A DNA stretch of 64,000 nucleotides from Endozoicomonas arenosclerae (lineage in GTDB: Bacteria > Pseudomonadota > Gammaproteobacteria > Pseudomonadales > Endozoicomonadaceae): NCBI RefSeq assembly GCF_001562015.1, contig NZ_LASA01000167.1:1-64000 (forward strand). Reading direction: 5' to 3'. A program made the translations under genes and the position numbers. This document shows positions 45,247 to 52,797 of the stretch, piece after piece (the first letter of the stretch is position 1; each line of letters opens with the position of its first letter). The notes below the pieces were generated by a model. That model was given only the letters and a program-made list of their open reading frames with translations. It searched no databases and was not told where the DNA came from.

Positions 45247-45852
45247 ATGACTGATTTTAGGAACACATCCATCATTGAGCTTGCTGCCATTGTTGCCAAT
45301 CACCTCAATCAGCATGACATTAAAGTTGTACTGGTAGGAGGACTGGCCGTTGAAATCTATAGCGAGAACTTATATCTCACGAAAGATATTGATATGGTCA
45401 ACACTAGTTATGATTCTGCAGGGCCACTCAAACAAGCAATGTCCGAGCTGGGATTCGAAAAACAAGGACGTGTATTTATCAACGACTCCACCGAAATCTG
45501 TGTGGAGTTTCCTTCTGCACCTCTAGCCATTGGTGACGAAATAATTAAAGAAACCACTGTCGCCCAGTCACAAAATGGCGACATCCCTATTCTGTTTGCG
45601 TCAGACGTTATCAAAGACAGGTTATTGGCTTATTTTCATTGGCAAGACAGACCTTCTTTGGTGCAGGCGTTAGCCATCATGAAGAATCACATTATCTCAC
45701 CTGAAGAACTCAAGGCGTTCTGTGAAAATGAGGGAGAGGAAGGTGAATATGACTTTATTGCAGGGTTGCATGAGACTGCGATGAAGCAAAACATGAATAG
45801 CATGCTTGATTTGGAAATTATGGTGCGGAACGAGTTCCTGAAACGTTTATAA
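45247..45852 (+). CDS. Nucleotidyltransferase-fold protein, AbiEii/DUF6036-like
   Basis: 201 residues with AAGGGTG before the ATG. The fold signature is VLVGGLAVEIYSENLYLT followed by KDIDMV: GG at 31-32 and metal-binding aspartates D47 and D49, with E in EICVEF as a likely third acidic residue. Toxins of this type transfer nucleotides to tRNA or other acceptors and stop growth. The gene pairs with a winged-helix gene 17 bp upstream. The C-terminal half (about 120-200) is helical. Toxicity is inferred from family and order only; many such proteins remain untested. Confidence 0.75.
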   Translation: MTDFRNTSIIELAAIVANHLNQHDIKVVLVGGLAVEIYSENLYLTKDIDMVNTSYDSAGPLKQAMSELGFEKQGRVFINDSTEICVEFPSAPLAIGDEIIKETTVAQSQNGDIPILFASDVIKDRLLAYFHWQDRPSLVQALAIMKNHIISPEELKAFCENEGEEGEYDFIAGLHETAMKQNMNSMLDLEIMVRNEFLKRL

Positions 45853-45862
45853 CAGGTAAAAA

Positions 45863-45892
45863 AAAAGGTCATCGAAACTCGATGACCTTTTT
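45863..45892. terminator. Bidirectional rho-independent terminator
   Basis: AAAAGGTCATCG-aaact-CGATGACCTTTT: a 12-bp stem flanked by an A-run before and a T-run after, 11 bases past the nucleotidyltransferase stop. It can work on both strands. Confidence 0.85.
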
Positions 45893-45896
45893 TGTA

Positions 45897-45917
45897 TGGT
45901 GCCCGGAGCCGGAATCG
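45897..45917 (-). other. tRNA 3'-end fragment, candidate attachment-site scar
   Basis: On the minus strand CGATTCCGGCTCCGGGCACCA equals the T-loop, acceptor strand and CCA end of a tRNA of the tRNA-Phe type; only two bases differ from the E. coli tRNA-Phe end as I recall it. The rest of a tRNA is absent (the next bases do not form a T-arm or anticodon arm). Integrases often use tRNA 3' ends, leaving such fragments at the far end of an island. Confidence 0.55.
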
Positions 45918-46213
45918 CTTCCCCCTGTTACTTCCGACTTTACCTCAGTTAGTGCCATTTTTTGTGCCATATAACGAATTCTTCTACATCAGATTCTACT
46001 GAAAAAACCTATCTGAATTATGGGGTTCTTATCGTCGGAGTCTAACCGGCATACATCTCAGTGACTGATTATCATGAAAGCTCAGTAGATTTTATTGACA
46101 CAGACTTACCTGCAAAACTTTTTTTGATGTCCTCTTAACACCACTCCCCCCGGATAACCCATAAAACACTCCTTACGATTCAAGGAGCGGCATTGCCGCA
46201 GTAGAGGATTTTT

Positions 46214-46318
46214 ATGGTTGCTGTTATCGCAAACGACGGTCTGGATCTCTTGAATCATCCCCGTACGTTCGGTCAGTCTTCGACCGGTCAGGGAAATAGT
46301 GTTAAGTGTAAAAACTGA
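46214..46318 (+). CDS. 34-aa ORF, possible 5' remnant of a large surface/toxin gene
   Basis: MVAVIANDGLDLLNHPRTF... runs 34 codons to TGA, with GAGGA about 6 nt before the ATG. The MVAVIANDGLDLLN start resembles the conserved heads of some giant repeat/RHS-like proteins (M-A-x-V-x-GNGLGLFN pattern, recalled, not searched). If so, this is the leftover 5' end of a deleted gene. It may equally be an unrelated short peptide. Confidence 0.3.
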   Translation: MVAVIANDGLDLLNHPRTFGQSSTGQGNSVKCKN

Positions 46319-46321
46319 AAA

Positions 46322-46367
46322 AAAGAAAAAAAACCCATCAATAACAAATACCGTTGTCATTGATGGG
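46322..46367 (-). terminator. Terminator of the recombination module
   Basis: On the minus strand CCCATCAAT...ATTGATGGG forms a 9-bp stem with a larger loop and is followed at once by eight T and further T-rich sequence. It lies 6 bp after the VWA gene stop. Confidence 0.85.
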
Positions 46368-46373
46368 CAAGAT

Positions 46374-48125
46374 TCAATCAACCAGCCAGTGCCTGGCCAA
46401 GTCAAATAACGTGGTTTTCAGCTCCCCAACGTGTCCAATCTTCAATCGTTTAGGGAAAAGGTTTTCATCTAACAAGACATTAATGCCTATTCCTACAACG
46501 TTTATACCTGACTGCTGACAACGGCTGACCAGATTAACCACCGCATCATGATGATCGATATCTGGTGTACCATCAGTAATCATCAAGATCAAACGACGTT
46601 CTGCTTCAGCCTGACAGACTTGATGCACCGCATGCCATAATCCAGTAGTCATGGGTGTTGAATCGTGGCTGTCCAAAGCCTCCAGTGTTACAGCAACAGC
46701 CTGAGTAGACTCTTTTCCTGTGATTATGGGAAAGACTCTGTCGTCTCTGGTTCCCGGATAAGCCGAAGCTGAAACAGTCACTCCATTTATCTGCTTCAGA
46801 GCAAACACTAACGACAAAACCGCCTCTCTTGCCAGTTTCATCCTGGGTGCCATGGACGATGAGATATCCAGTGAGATATGAACAGTAGCATTGACAGTGA
46901 TGGATTCTGCCCGTCGTTTGAAAAGACGACCATCATCCAGTGCCATTCTATGTAACCGTTTGCCCTCTATCCGGATACCCCGTTTTCCGGTTCGATCTCT
47001 GGTGAGTATTTTTGCCTGAACCAGTCCCGTCAGCTGTGCGGCTAAACGGGCGGATTCTGACTGCACTTTCCAGAGCAGGACTTTTGCAGCACGTTTGTCT
47101 TCATCTGTAGTCACCACATCATCCAACCCTGGTGTTGTGGTGATGGCTGACAGGCTTGAAGACTGAGCACAACTCCATGATTCCAGCTCTCCAGCGACGG
47201 TTTCAAACAAGTCGTCCGGCCAGTCCTGATCGGTAGATTCCAGAATTTGTTTCAAGAATGGGTCTTCAGCCTTGTCTGAAGCATCGCCGTTTTTCGAAAC
47301 AATCTGGTTATCACTTCCAGACAAATTTTCAGGATGATCATTTCCTCCTTCCTCAGAATCGGATTCCAGTTCAGCACCTGACACAGAATCTGTTTTATCC
47401 TCCTGATCCTGCGATTCAGGTTGCCGAGAATCGGTTCCCTGACTTTCCGAAGAACTCTCAGGTTTGTCCGAACCAATCTCACCAGAATCTTTGTTTTCAG
47501 AATGGTCATTGCTGAGATTCTGAAACAAAGCGATGATCTGTTCAGCCAGATTCAGGGCTTCCTTGGTGCTTTTCAAGCCGGGAACCTGCTTTAAAAGGCC
47601 ATTCAGTGAGTCCAGTAACTGTTTGGAGAAACAGGTTTTCATCACTTCACGAGCTTTGGTCGATTCCTGCTCCAAAGCCTTCTGCCCCAGCACTTCTAAC
47701 CTCAGGATGGCCAGCAAAGAGTCGTTTAACACCTTCACAGGTGAATCACTCTTTTTTGGCGCACCTAAACGACCTTTTGCTACTAACTGCCGAACGACTT
47801 CTGCAAGAGAAAAAGCAGCACCAGGGTATTCCTGGCTGATGGCCTTTTCGATCCGAATGTCCTCCAGCAAGTTAGTGAGCCTGTGTCGCAAGGTAGATCC
47901 TTTATAGTCCAGGTTAAAATCCGTGTAGCGTACATGGGCGGCCTCATGACACAAAAAACCCCAGCACAGGGCTTCTTGCTCAGGTCGCTGCAGGTCGAAG
48001 GCTGGAATCCAGATGCACTCGCCATCGGTGCATGCTTTATTTCCAGCGACTTCAACCCGAACGCCCATTTTCCTTCCCAACGCACTGCCAACTATTGGTA
48101 ATGCACGTTGTAAAACAGGAGCCAT
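46374..48125 (-). CDS. CobT-like von Willebrand A protein with HExxH motif
   Basis: 583 residues from the ATG at 48,125 (AGAGG upstream; a TTG two codons earlier is possible). There is a zinc-type HEAAH motif near 60 (CHEAAHVRYTDF), an acidic, Ser/Glu-rich low-complexity middle (about 205-285), and a C-terminal VWA domain with the MIDAS pattern LDISSSM and MITDGTPD. CobT-like VWA proteins work with MoxR/CobS-type AAA ATPases, and such an ATPase is encoded two genes upstream. The same set occurs beside bet and exo genes in SXT/R391-like integrative elements, where its exact job is unsettled. Confidence 0.85.
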   Translation of the reverse strand: MAPVLQRALPIVGSALGRKMGVRVEVAGNKACTDGECIWIPAFDLQRPEQEALCWGFLCHEAAHVRYTDFNLDYKGSTLRHRLTNLLEDIRIEKAISQEYPGAAFSLAEVVRQLVAKGRLGAPKKSDSPVKVLNDSLLAILRLEVLGQKALEQESTKAREVMKTCFSKQLLDSLNGLLKQVPGLKSTKEALNLAEQIIALFQNLSNDHSENKDSGEIGSDKPESSSESQGTDSRQPESQDQEDKTDSVSGAELESDSEEGGNDHPENLSGSDNQIVSKNGDASDKAEDPFLKQILESTDQDWPDDLFETVAGELESWSCAQSSSLSAITTTPGLDDVVTTDEDKRAAKVLLWKVQSESARLAAQLTGLVQAKILTRDRTGKRGIRIEGKRLHRMALDDGRLFKRRAESITVNATVHISLDISSSMAPRMKLAREAVLSLVFALKQINGVTVSASAYPGTRDDRVFPIITGKESTQAVAVTLEALDSHDSTPMTTGLWHAVHQVCQAEAERRLILMITDGTPDIDHHDAVVNLVSRCQQSGINVVGIGINVLLDENLFPKRLKIGHVGELKTTLFDLARHWLVD

Positions 48126-48154
48126 ATCCAAATACCTCTCTACTCTCTATATTA

Positions 48155-48205
48155 AGAACAAAGAAAAAAGGGACATAGCTCCTGCCCAGGCGGGTACTAT
48201 GTCCC
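48155..48205 (-). terminator. Hairpin between the DUF3150 and VWA genes
   Basis: GGGACATAG (48,170-48,178) pairs with CTATGTCCC (48,197-48,205). On the minus strand the stem is followed by TTTTTTCTTTG, a standard rho-independent form, placed between two genes of one module, so it may attenuate the downstream VWA gene. Confidence 0.75.
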
Positions 48206-48235
48206 GCTTGGGATGACTGGCTTACACCAGCCGGT

Positions 48236-49216
48236 TTAGAAGTAGAAAGTGGCGGTAGAAGCCGTTTCCTCCGTCACTACTACCTGTTGCTTAATATCAG
48301 GTTCTTCCTGAACCTCTGCACTCTTTACTACTGGCGTCTGAGGTTGAGTTGACTCATGATTCTGCACCATCACAGGCTCAAGAGCCGTCAAACCTTCCGC
48401 ACAACGCTCCATTTGTTCAACCGAACACAGCAGTAAAACCCGCTCCATCAGCTGAGTCAGCACTTCGCCTTCTAACGCTCCGTTATTCGGCAGTTGCGAT
48501 AAGCCAGCATCCAGCCGTTGCACTATGGGAGAGATTCCGGGATCGACAAACGCCAGTCCATGAAGTTTGTCCCTTAGTCGAAGAATCGGATTCAGGGCTT
48601 TACGGGTGACTTTCTCTTTCCCTCTGAAGGTCTGTTCAAACAAAGCCTGAGCATCACGACTGATTTCCTCCCGCAAAGTATTGCCCAGCTGATCCACCTG
48701 TTGGTTCAGGTTGTCTGGCTGAGGCGATGCCACTACTTTGTAAGTCGTGTAACCAAACTGGAAACGCTGACCTACATGCTGAACGTCGGGAACCGCATTC
48801 CTTATAGCCTCCGCAAAATCAGGATGAGCGTTGACCCATTCCTGAATATGCTGGTCATAGCCAGTCAGAAAGGTCTGCTTTTCCTGGTTAAAGTCCTGCT
48901 GCACCTGATTAAGCTTCAGGCTTAAACCTGACACATAATGATCCGGTACCGCATACCCTCCCAGAAACCGTACACCTTCTCTGGCACAGAGCCGACACGC
49001 CTGATCTCTCAGACGATGAAACGGTTTCAGCACTTCCCGCTTACACAGTTTTTTGCTTCCTAACGAGACGACTTCATCAGACGGCAACTGCCCGCCTTTG
49101 CCCAGAACCAAATCCTCTGGTTTCAAACGACGAGCGCCTGACCAGATGGAACAGTCCAGAGCAATCACGGACATTTGCTCGAGTATCTGGGTGACTGTGG
49201 TATTAGTTGCGTTCAT
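48236..49216 (-). CDS. DUF3150-family protein of the ICE recombination module
   Basis: 326 residues from the ATG at 49,216, which overlaps the TGA of the AAA gene by one base and has GGAGG 9 nt upstream; a GTG one codon earlier is possible. DUF3150 proteins are known from SXT-like integrative elements and megaplasmids, always near the CobS-like ATPase and VWA genes. The mid-protein is helical (LKLNQVQQDFNQEKQTFL). No catalytic motif is recognised. The C-terminus ends ...TASTATFYF, sharing FYF with the exonuclease upstream. Function unknown; it may be an adaptor or chaperone partner of the ATPase. Confidence 0.8.
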   Translation of the reverse strand: MNATNTTVTQILEQMSVIALDCSIWSGARRLKPEDLVLGKGGQLPSDEVVSLGSKKLCKREVLKPFHRLRDQACRLCAREGVRFLGGYAVPDHYVSGLSLKLNQVQQDFNQEKQTFLTGYDQHIQEWVNAHPDFAEAIRNAVPDVQHVGQRFQFGYTTYKVVASPQPDNLNQQVDQLGNTLREEISRDAQALFEQTFRGKEKVTRKALNPILRLRDKLHGLAFVDPGISPIVQRLDAGLSQLPNNGALEGEVLTQLMERVLLLCSVEQMERCAEGLTALEPVMVQNHESTQPQTPVVKSAEVQEEPDIKQQVVVTEETASTATFYF

Positions 49217-50217
49217 CACTCAATACCTCCTTCCCACAGTTCGCCAAATACATCACTGGCAATCCGGTGAATCGCCTGCCGTTCTGCTGGTTCTACTCTG
49301 GCGGTCAGAGTTTGTTCCAGAGTGTATTCAAATACTCTGGGCGCACCCTGAAAACGAAGCGATAACCTTGCCCAGCGCACCAGCCCACGGGTGGACAAAG
49401 TGACACTGAGCTGAGCTTCGCCCTCCCCTCTTCCATTTAAGTCACCAGTGAACAGACGACGAATCTCATTAGCGAGTTTCACCATCTTTTCCCTGACGAC
49501 CACCGGAAGATCTGGCACCATCTGATTCAGAATCAACAGTTCAGTGAATTCATCGGGGTAGTCCACTTCAATCACACGAAACCTGTCTAACCAGGCTAAC
49601 GACTGTCGAAGCACACCTTGATACAAGCCGCTGCCATCACCAGTCCCGGCACTGTTGCCTGTGGCAACAAACCGAAACCTTGGATGAACCGGAATAATTT
49701 CTCCGCCGTTTTGCGCCAGTACGAGAGGCGCACCGTCCAGCAGATCATATAATCCGGCCAGCTCACTGGGGTCAGCCACATCCATTTCATCCAGAATCAG
49801 GATATGACCTTCCTTTACCGCTGTGCTCAGCGCTCCATACTGATAAGGCGTTGAGCCTTTCTCCAGCACCTTCTGACCGAGAAGGTCATCAAGTTCCATT
49901 CTTCCGTGAACGGGTACCATCTGTGTAGGCCAGTGCAACCTTGCAGCAGCCTGTACGACCAGACTTGTTTTTCCGCAACCTGTCGGCCCAGTAAGATACA
50001 AGCCGTCGCTTTCAGGGCTATCCAGAAAGGCCAACAGCTTGCGCAGCCGGTCTCTGTCAAATACGTATGGCTGGATAGCCGGTACTGCCGGATGGCCGCA
50101 CTCCTTATATCCTTCGAGCAGGATCCATTGATTGGTATCCAGATCGAAGGTTTCATTCAGCTCAAAAAACGCCGGCTGCAAACCAGCTTGCTCAGACTGA
50201 ACTTCAGTTTCCATCAT
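49216..50217 (-). CDS. MoxR/CobS-like AAA+ ATPase
   Basis: 333 residues from the ATG pair at 50,217 (MMETEVQSEQ), with CAGGA just upstream; the longer frame would run through a terminator hairpin and is unlikely. Walker A is GPTGCGKTSLV, Walker B HILILDEMDVAD, and sensor region RFRFVATGNSAGTGD, as in the MoxR/CobS group. These ATPases remodel proteins together with VWA partners; the VWA gene of this module is two genes downstream. Coupled to the DUF3150 gene by stop/start overlap. Confidence 0.9.
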   Translation of the reverse strand: MMETEVQSEQAGLQPAFFELNETFDLDTNQWILLEGYKECGHPAVPAIQPYVFDRDRLRKLLAFLDSPESDGLYLTGPTGCGKTSLVVQAAARLHWPTQMVPVHGRMELDDLLGQKVLEKGSTPYQYGALSTAVKEGHILILDEMDVADPSELAGLYDLLDGAPLVLAQNGGEIIPVHPRFRFVATGNSAGTGDGSGLYQGVLRQSLAWLDRFRVIEVDYPDEFTELLILNQMVPDLPVVVREKMVKLANEIRRLFTGDLNGRGEGEAQLSVTLSTRGLVRWARLSLRFQGAPRVFEYTLEQTLTARVEPAERQAIHRIASDVFGELWEGGIE

Positions 50218-50232
50218 TGATGTCCTGCACTT

Positions 50233-50284
50233 TCTAAAAAACAAAAGGGCAGAATCCCCCCCGGTTGGGGAAAACAACTGCCCC
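50233..50284 (-). terminator. Hairpin between exonuclease and AAA genes
   Basis: On the minus strand GGGCAG...CTGCCC encloses an inner CCCC-aacc-GGGG pairing and is followed by TTTTGTTTTTT. It is a clear rho-independent form, lying 24 bases past the exonuclease stop and before the AAA start, so read-through or a new promoter is needed for the genes behind it. Confidence 0.8.
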
Positions 50285-50307
50285 ACCCGGGTTAATGAAA
50301 AGCTGGA

Positions 50308-51348
50308 TCAGAAATAGAAGGTATGGTTATTGACTGTTGGGTTTAACCAGCGTTCGTTTCCAGCGACCTCCCGTTCCGATTCACTATCGTCCACTCTATC
50401 CAACAAGGTGACTCTCACCTGCTCCCTCGACATGCGGCGAAAAGCGTCAAGGTCAGGCAACGCCAGCTGGTGTTCCTTACACAATGATTCCAGTGCTTTC
50501 TGATAGTCGATCGAACCTGTGCATTTGCTGCAACAGATTCTCAAACCATCAGATTCAGCTACCCGAAAGGCTCCCATTAACTTCTGAAAATCCTGCTGCA
50601 GTAGTTTCTGTTGTGACTTTTCGGAGTCCAGCTGATTTTTCAACTCATCCAGACGACACTGACTACGGCGATAGTCCGTTGCCAGCTTGTGCCATTGTGC
50701 CTGCACAAACAGCCCCTCCGGCACAAACACATCCAGATTCGGGTCTTTCTCAGGTTCATCACCATTCTCCACAAGCTGCCAGAAGGCTTCAGCCTCCTTT
50801 TGCAACTGTTGAATCAGGTGTTTATCCCGATTGATACAGGCCGGAAGAATGGGCAGCCCTTTATGGTAAAAGCATAACCAGGCTCTCGGTGCATCGGCGA
50901 CCAGCATTTGAAATTGCACTTGTGCAAATGCTCGTCGATACCCTTCCGACTGATCTTTTAAAGCCTTAACTTCCTGATAGACTTTCTCACACGGAGCCTT
51001 CAGCTCTACCGGAATACCGTCTTTGGTAATGCCATCAAAACTGGCTCGAAGTATTCGGTTATGATCCCACTCACCACAAACAGGTAAGAGAGGTGCATCA
51101 CCTAAAGCCTGCTCCATCAGGTTCCGTGCATCGTCTTCATCTTCAATACCTCGTTGGACATAGGGATTGGATGATAAATCGGGTTCCTCAAGTATTCCTG
51201 ATTTCTCAGCCCATAGTTGCCAGCGTGATTTAGAGGGTGATTGCCCTGCTCTTTTTGGTAAGAGCACAGCAGCATCGCTAGCTGTTACGCCAAAACGCCT
51301 CCAATCAAGCCACTCATTTGACCGCTGCTCAAGATTGACCTGTTTCAT
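50308..51348 (-). CDS. YqaJ/lambda-type exonuclease of a phage recombination pair
   Basis: 346 residues. The YqaJ nuclease domain (about 1-200) is recognised from RSNEWLDWRRFGVTASDA at the start and the catalytic SFDGITKDGIPVELKAP (D and E-x-K). Such enzymes chew one strand of double-stranded ends so that an annealing protein can load; the Bet-type protein gene is 6 bp upstream. The C-terminal ~130 residues are coiled-coil (SQCRLDELKNQLDSEKSQQ) and end in ...NNHTFYF. This pairing (bet, exo) drives recombination in SXT/R391-like integrative elements. Confidence 0.9.
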   Translation of the reverse strand: MKQVNLEQRSNEWLDWRRFGVTASDAAVLLPKRAGQSPSKSRWQLWAEKSGILEEPDLSSNPYVQRGIEDEDDARNLMEQALGDAPLLPVCGEWDHNRILRASFDGITKDGIPVELKAPCEKVYQEVKALKDQSEGYRRAFAQVQFQMLVADAPRAWLCFYHKGLPILPACINRDKHLIQQLQKEAEAFWQLVENGDEPEKDPNLDVFVPEGLFVQAQWHKLATDYRRSQCRLDELKNQLDSEKSQQKLLQQDFQKLMGAFRVAESDGLRICCSKCTGSIDYQKALESLCKEHQLALPDLDAFRRMSREQVRVTLLDRVDDSESEREVAGNERWLNPTVNNHTFYF

Positions 51349-51354
51349 AACAAA

Positions 51355-52347
51355 TCACTCTTCGACAGTGGGCATCGCTGAAGCAGCCTGAGCTTCATCA
51401 AGACGCTGCAGACAGTAGTTAAGGGCGTTGGCATTCTGACCAAACCGCTCCTGAGCAAACCCCTGTGCAGCAGTAAATGCACCTGTCCCTCTGGCACGAT
51501 CCACAACCTGGTTTATGAACGACAGGATTTGTGGCTCAAGATCATCAGGATTGACCGGATCAAAGTCCAGCCGGTCATGCCGATCAATCACATCGTCCTC
51601 TAAAGCCTTAACCAGCCTTTCTCGAGCTTCACTGGCAGGCAGTAATTCACCCGTTGCCGTATCCCAATCTGTGAGCGTTCCTCCGTTTTCTTGCACAGAA
51701 CCGGTCACTTCAGAGCGCAGATCGGGTACCGATTCTCCCAACTGAGTTTCCAGTATCCGCTCAGCTTCATCCGGCTCAAAAAGCCCACTGAGGCCATAAG
51801 CAATACGAATAGCTTGAATCTGGCTTTTATGACGGAGCATGCGCTTAGGGCATGTTTGCCAAGGGCCAGGAAATTTTTTGCCATTCTTGATTACTGCTGG
51901 CCGATACAGCTCATCCAGATACTCACGCACCCGAATGGGATGCTCCCGGTCTTTTCTAAAGATCACGCACTCCATCCATGGATGGCAGGCCTTCATATCA
52001 TCATCAAACGTAACCAGCTCATCCGGATAACTGAACTGCATACCATCGCTCTGAGGGTATGAGTTCATAATGCAAACCCAGCCATCAATCGAGATCACAG
52101 GCAGCACCCCACCCTTTCGGTCGGAAAGCGCCCATATCTGCCGGATGAAAGGATTCAGTCCATAAGTGTCTGCCACTGACAACAAAGACATCAGCTGCTC
52201 CCTACTGGGAAGCGCACCGTTTTGTTGTCTGAAAGCAGTCTGCGCCAAGGTATTCAGCAACTCATCTTCGCCAAAGCCATAACGCTCCGCAAAACGAGCC
52301 ACCAAGTCATTAGCGCAAGACTCACCATTAACACAAGAGGTATTCAT
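51355..52347 (-). CDS. bet: Bet/RecT-family single-strand annealing protein
   Basis: 330 residues. The RecT/Bet core includes FRQQNGALPSREQLMSLLSV, TYGLNPFIRQIWAL and ISIDGWVCIMNSYPQ, with MLRHKSQIQAIRIAYGLSG later, as in phage lambda Bet and SXT Bet. It anneals complementary single strands produced by the exonuclease encoded downstream. GAGAG lies upstream of the ATG. It heads the module, so the promoter should be in the 450-bp gap before it. Confidence 0.93.
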   Translation of the reverse strand: MNTSCVNGESCANDLVARFAERYGFGEDELLNTLAQTAFRQQNGALPSREQLMSLLSVADTYGLNPFIRQIWALSDRKGGVLPVISIDGWVCIMNSYPQSDGMQFSYPDELVTFDDDMKACHPWMECVIFRKDREHPIRVREYLDELYRPAVIKNGKKFPGPWQTCPKRMLRHKSQIQAIRIAYGLSGLFEPDEAERILETQLGESVPDLRSEVTGSVQENGGTLTDWDTATGELLPASEARERLVKALEDDVIDRHDRLDFDPVNPDDLEPQILSFINQVVDRARGTGAFTAAQGFAQERFGQNANALNYCLQRLDEAQAASAMPTVEE

Positions 52348-52797
52348 AAGAAGCTCTCTCTCACTTTCCGCTTACTTTAAAAACAAGAAGAAGACGCAAG
52401 ACAGAACTTCCCTGCATGACAGAGAGATTCTGCCGCGCAGAGTGGACGCACACGACTATGGCTACAAAGCCGAAAGCCTGTACGCTATTGATGTGTCACC
52501 GAAGTGATTGACGGAAGCAATCACAGGCGAAGCCCGATCATGCCAATAGAAAATTAAGTACTCTGTAGGTCTGACAAATCAAGCCATCGAGCTATTCATC
52601 AAACGATTCCGGATTGCCAATTCGCTTTGGCTACCACCTCATCGCTGCGCGTGTTCTATCAGCCGGGTCTGCAAAACACACTGACCTGTGAGATCGCATT
52701 CTGATCATTACCGTTGTAGTTCTTCCATTGAAAATGAAATCACCATGCCATAGATCAGATTCCAAGAAGGAACAGTAACTATAGGACATCTGATTGC
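52348..52797. other. Non-coding gap between bet and the recombinase gene
   Basis: No gene is supported on either strand. It should contain the promoter for the bet-exo module on the minus strand. The short tandem-like words GAAGTGATTGACGGAAGCAATCAC (52,501 onward, mentioned in outline) include ATTG/CAAT symmetry but no convincing operator. Confidence 0.4.

Larger units (their letters stand above)
45853..46373. other. Junction region: terminator, att-like scar, small ORF, terminator
   Basis: This 521-bp gap contains, in order, a strong hairpin terminator (45,863-45,892), a 21-bp copy of a tRNA 3' end (45,897-45,917), AT-rich sequence with paired GTGCCAT words near 45,952-45,972, a 34-codon open frame (46,214-46,318) and the terminator of the minus-strand module (46,322-46,367). 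It looks like the boundary of an integrated element. Confidence 0.5.

Noticed and set aside
45890-45975. A complete tRNA gene at the island junction
   Set aside because: Only the last ~21 bases match; no anticodon or D arm can be folded, so it is a fragment.
46106-46405. 99-codon minus-strand frame overlapping the end of the VWA gene
   Set aside because: It runs through a clear rho-independent terminator (phenylalanine run encoded by the T-tract) and overlaps a real gene end.
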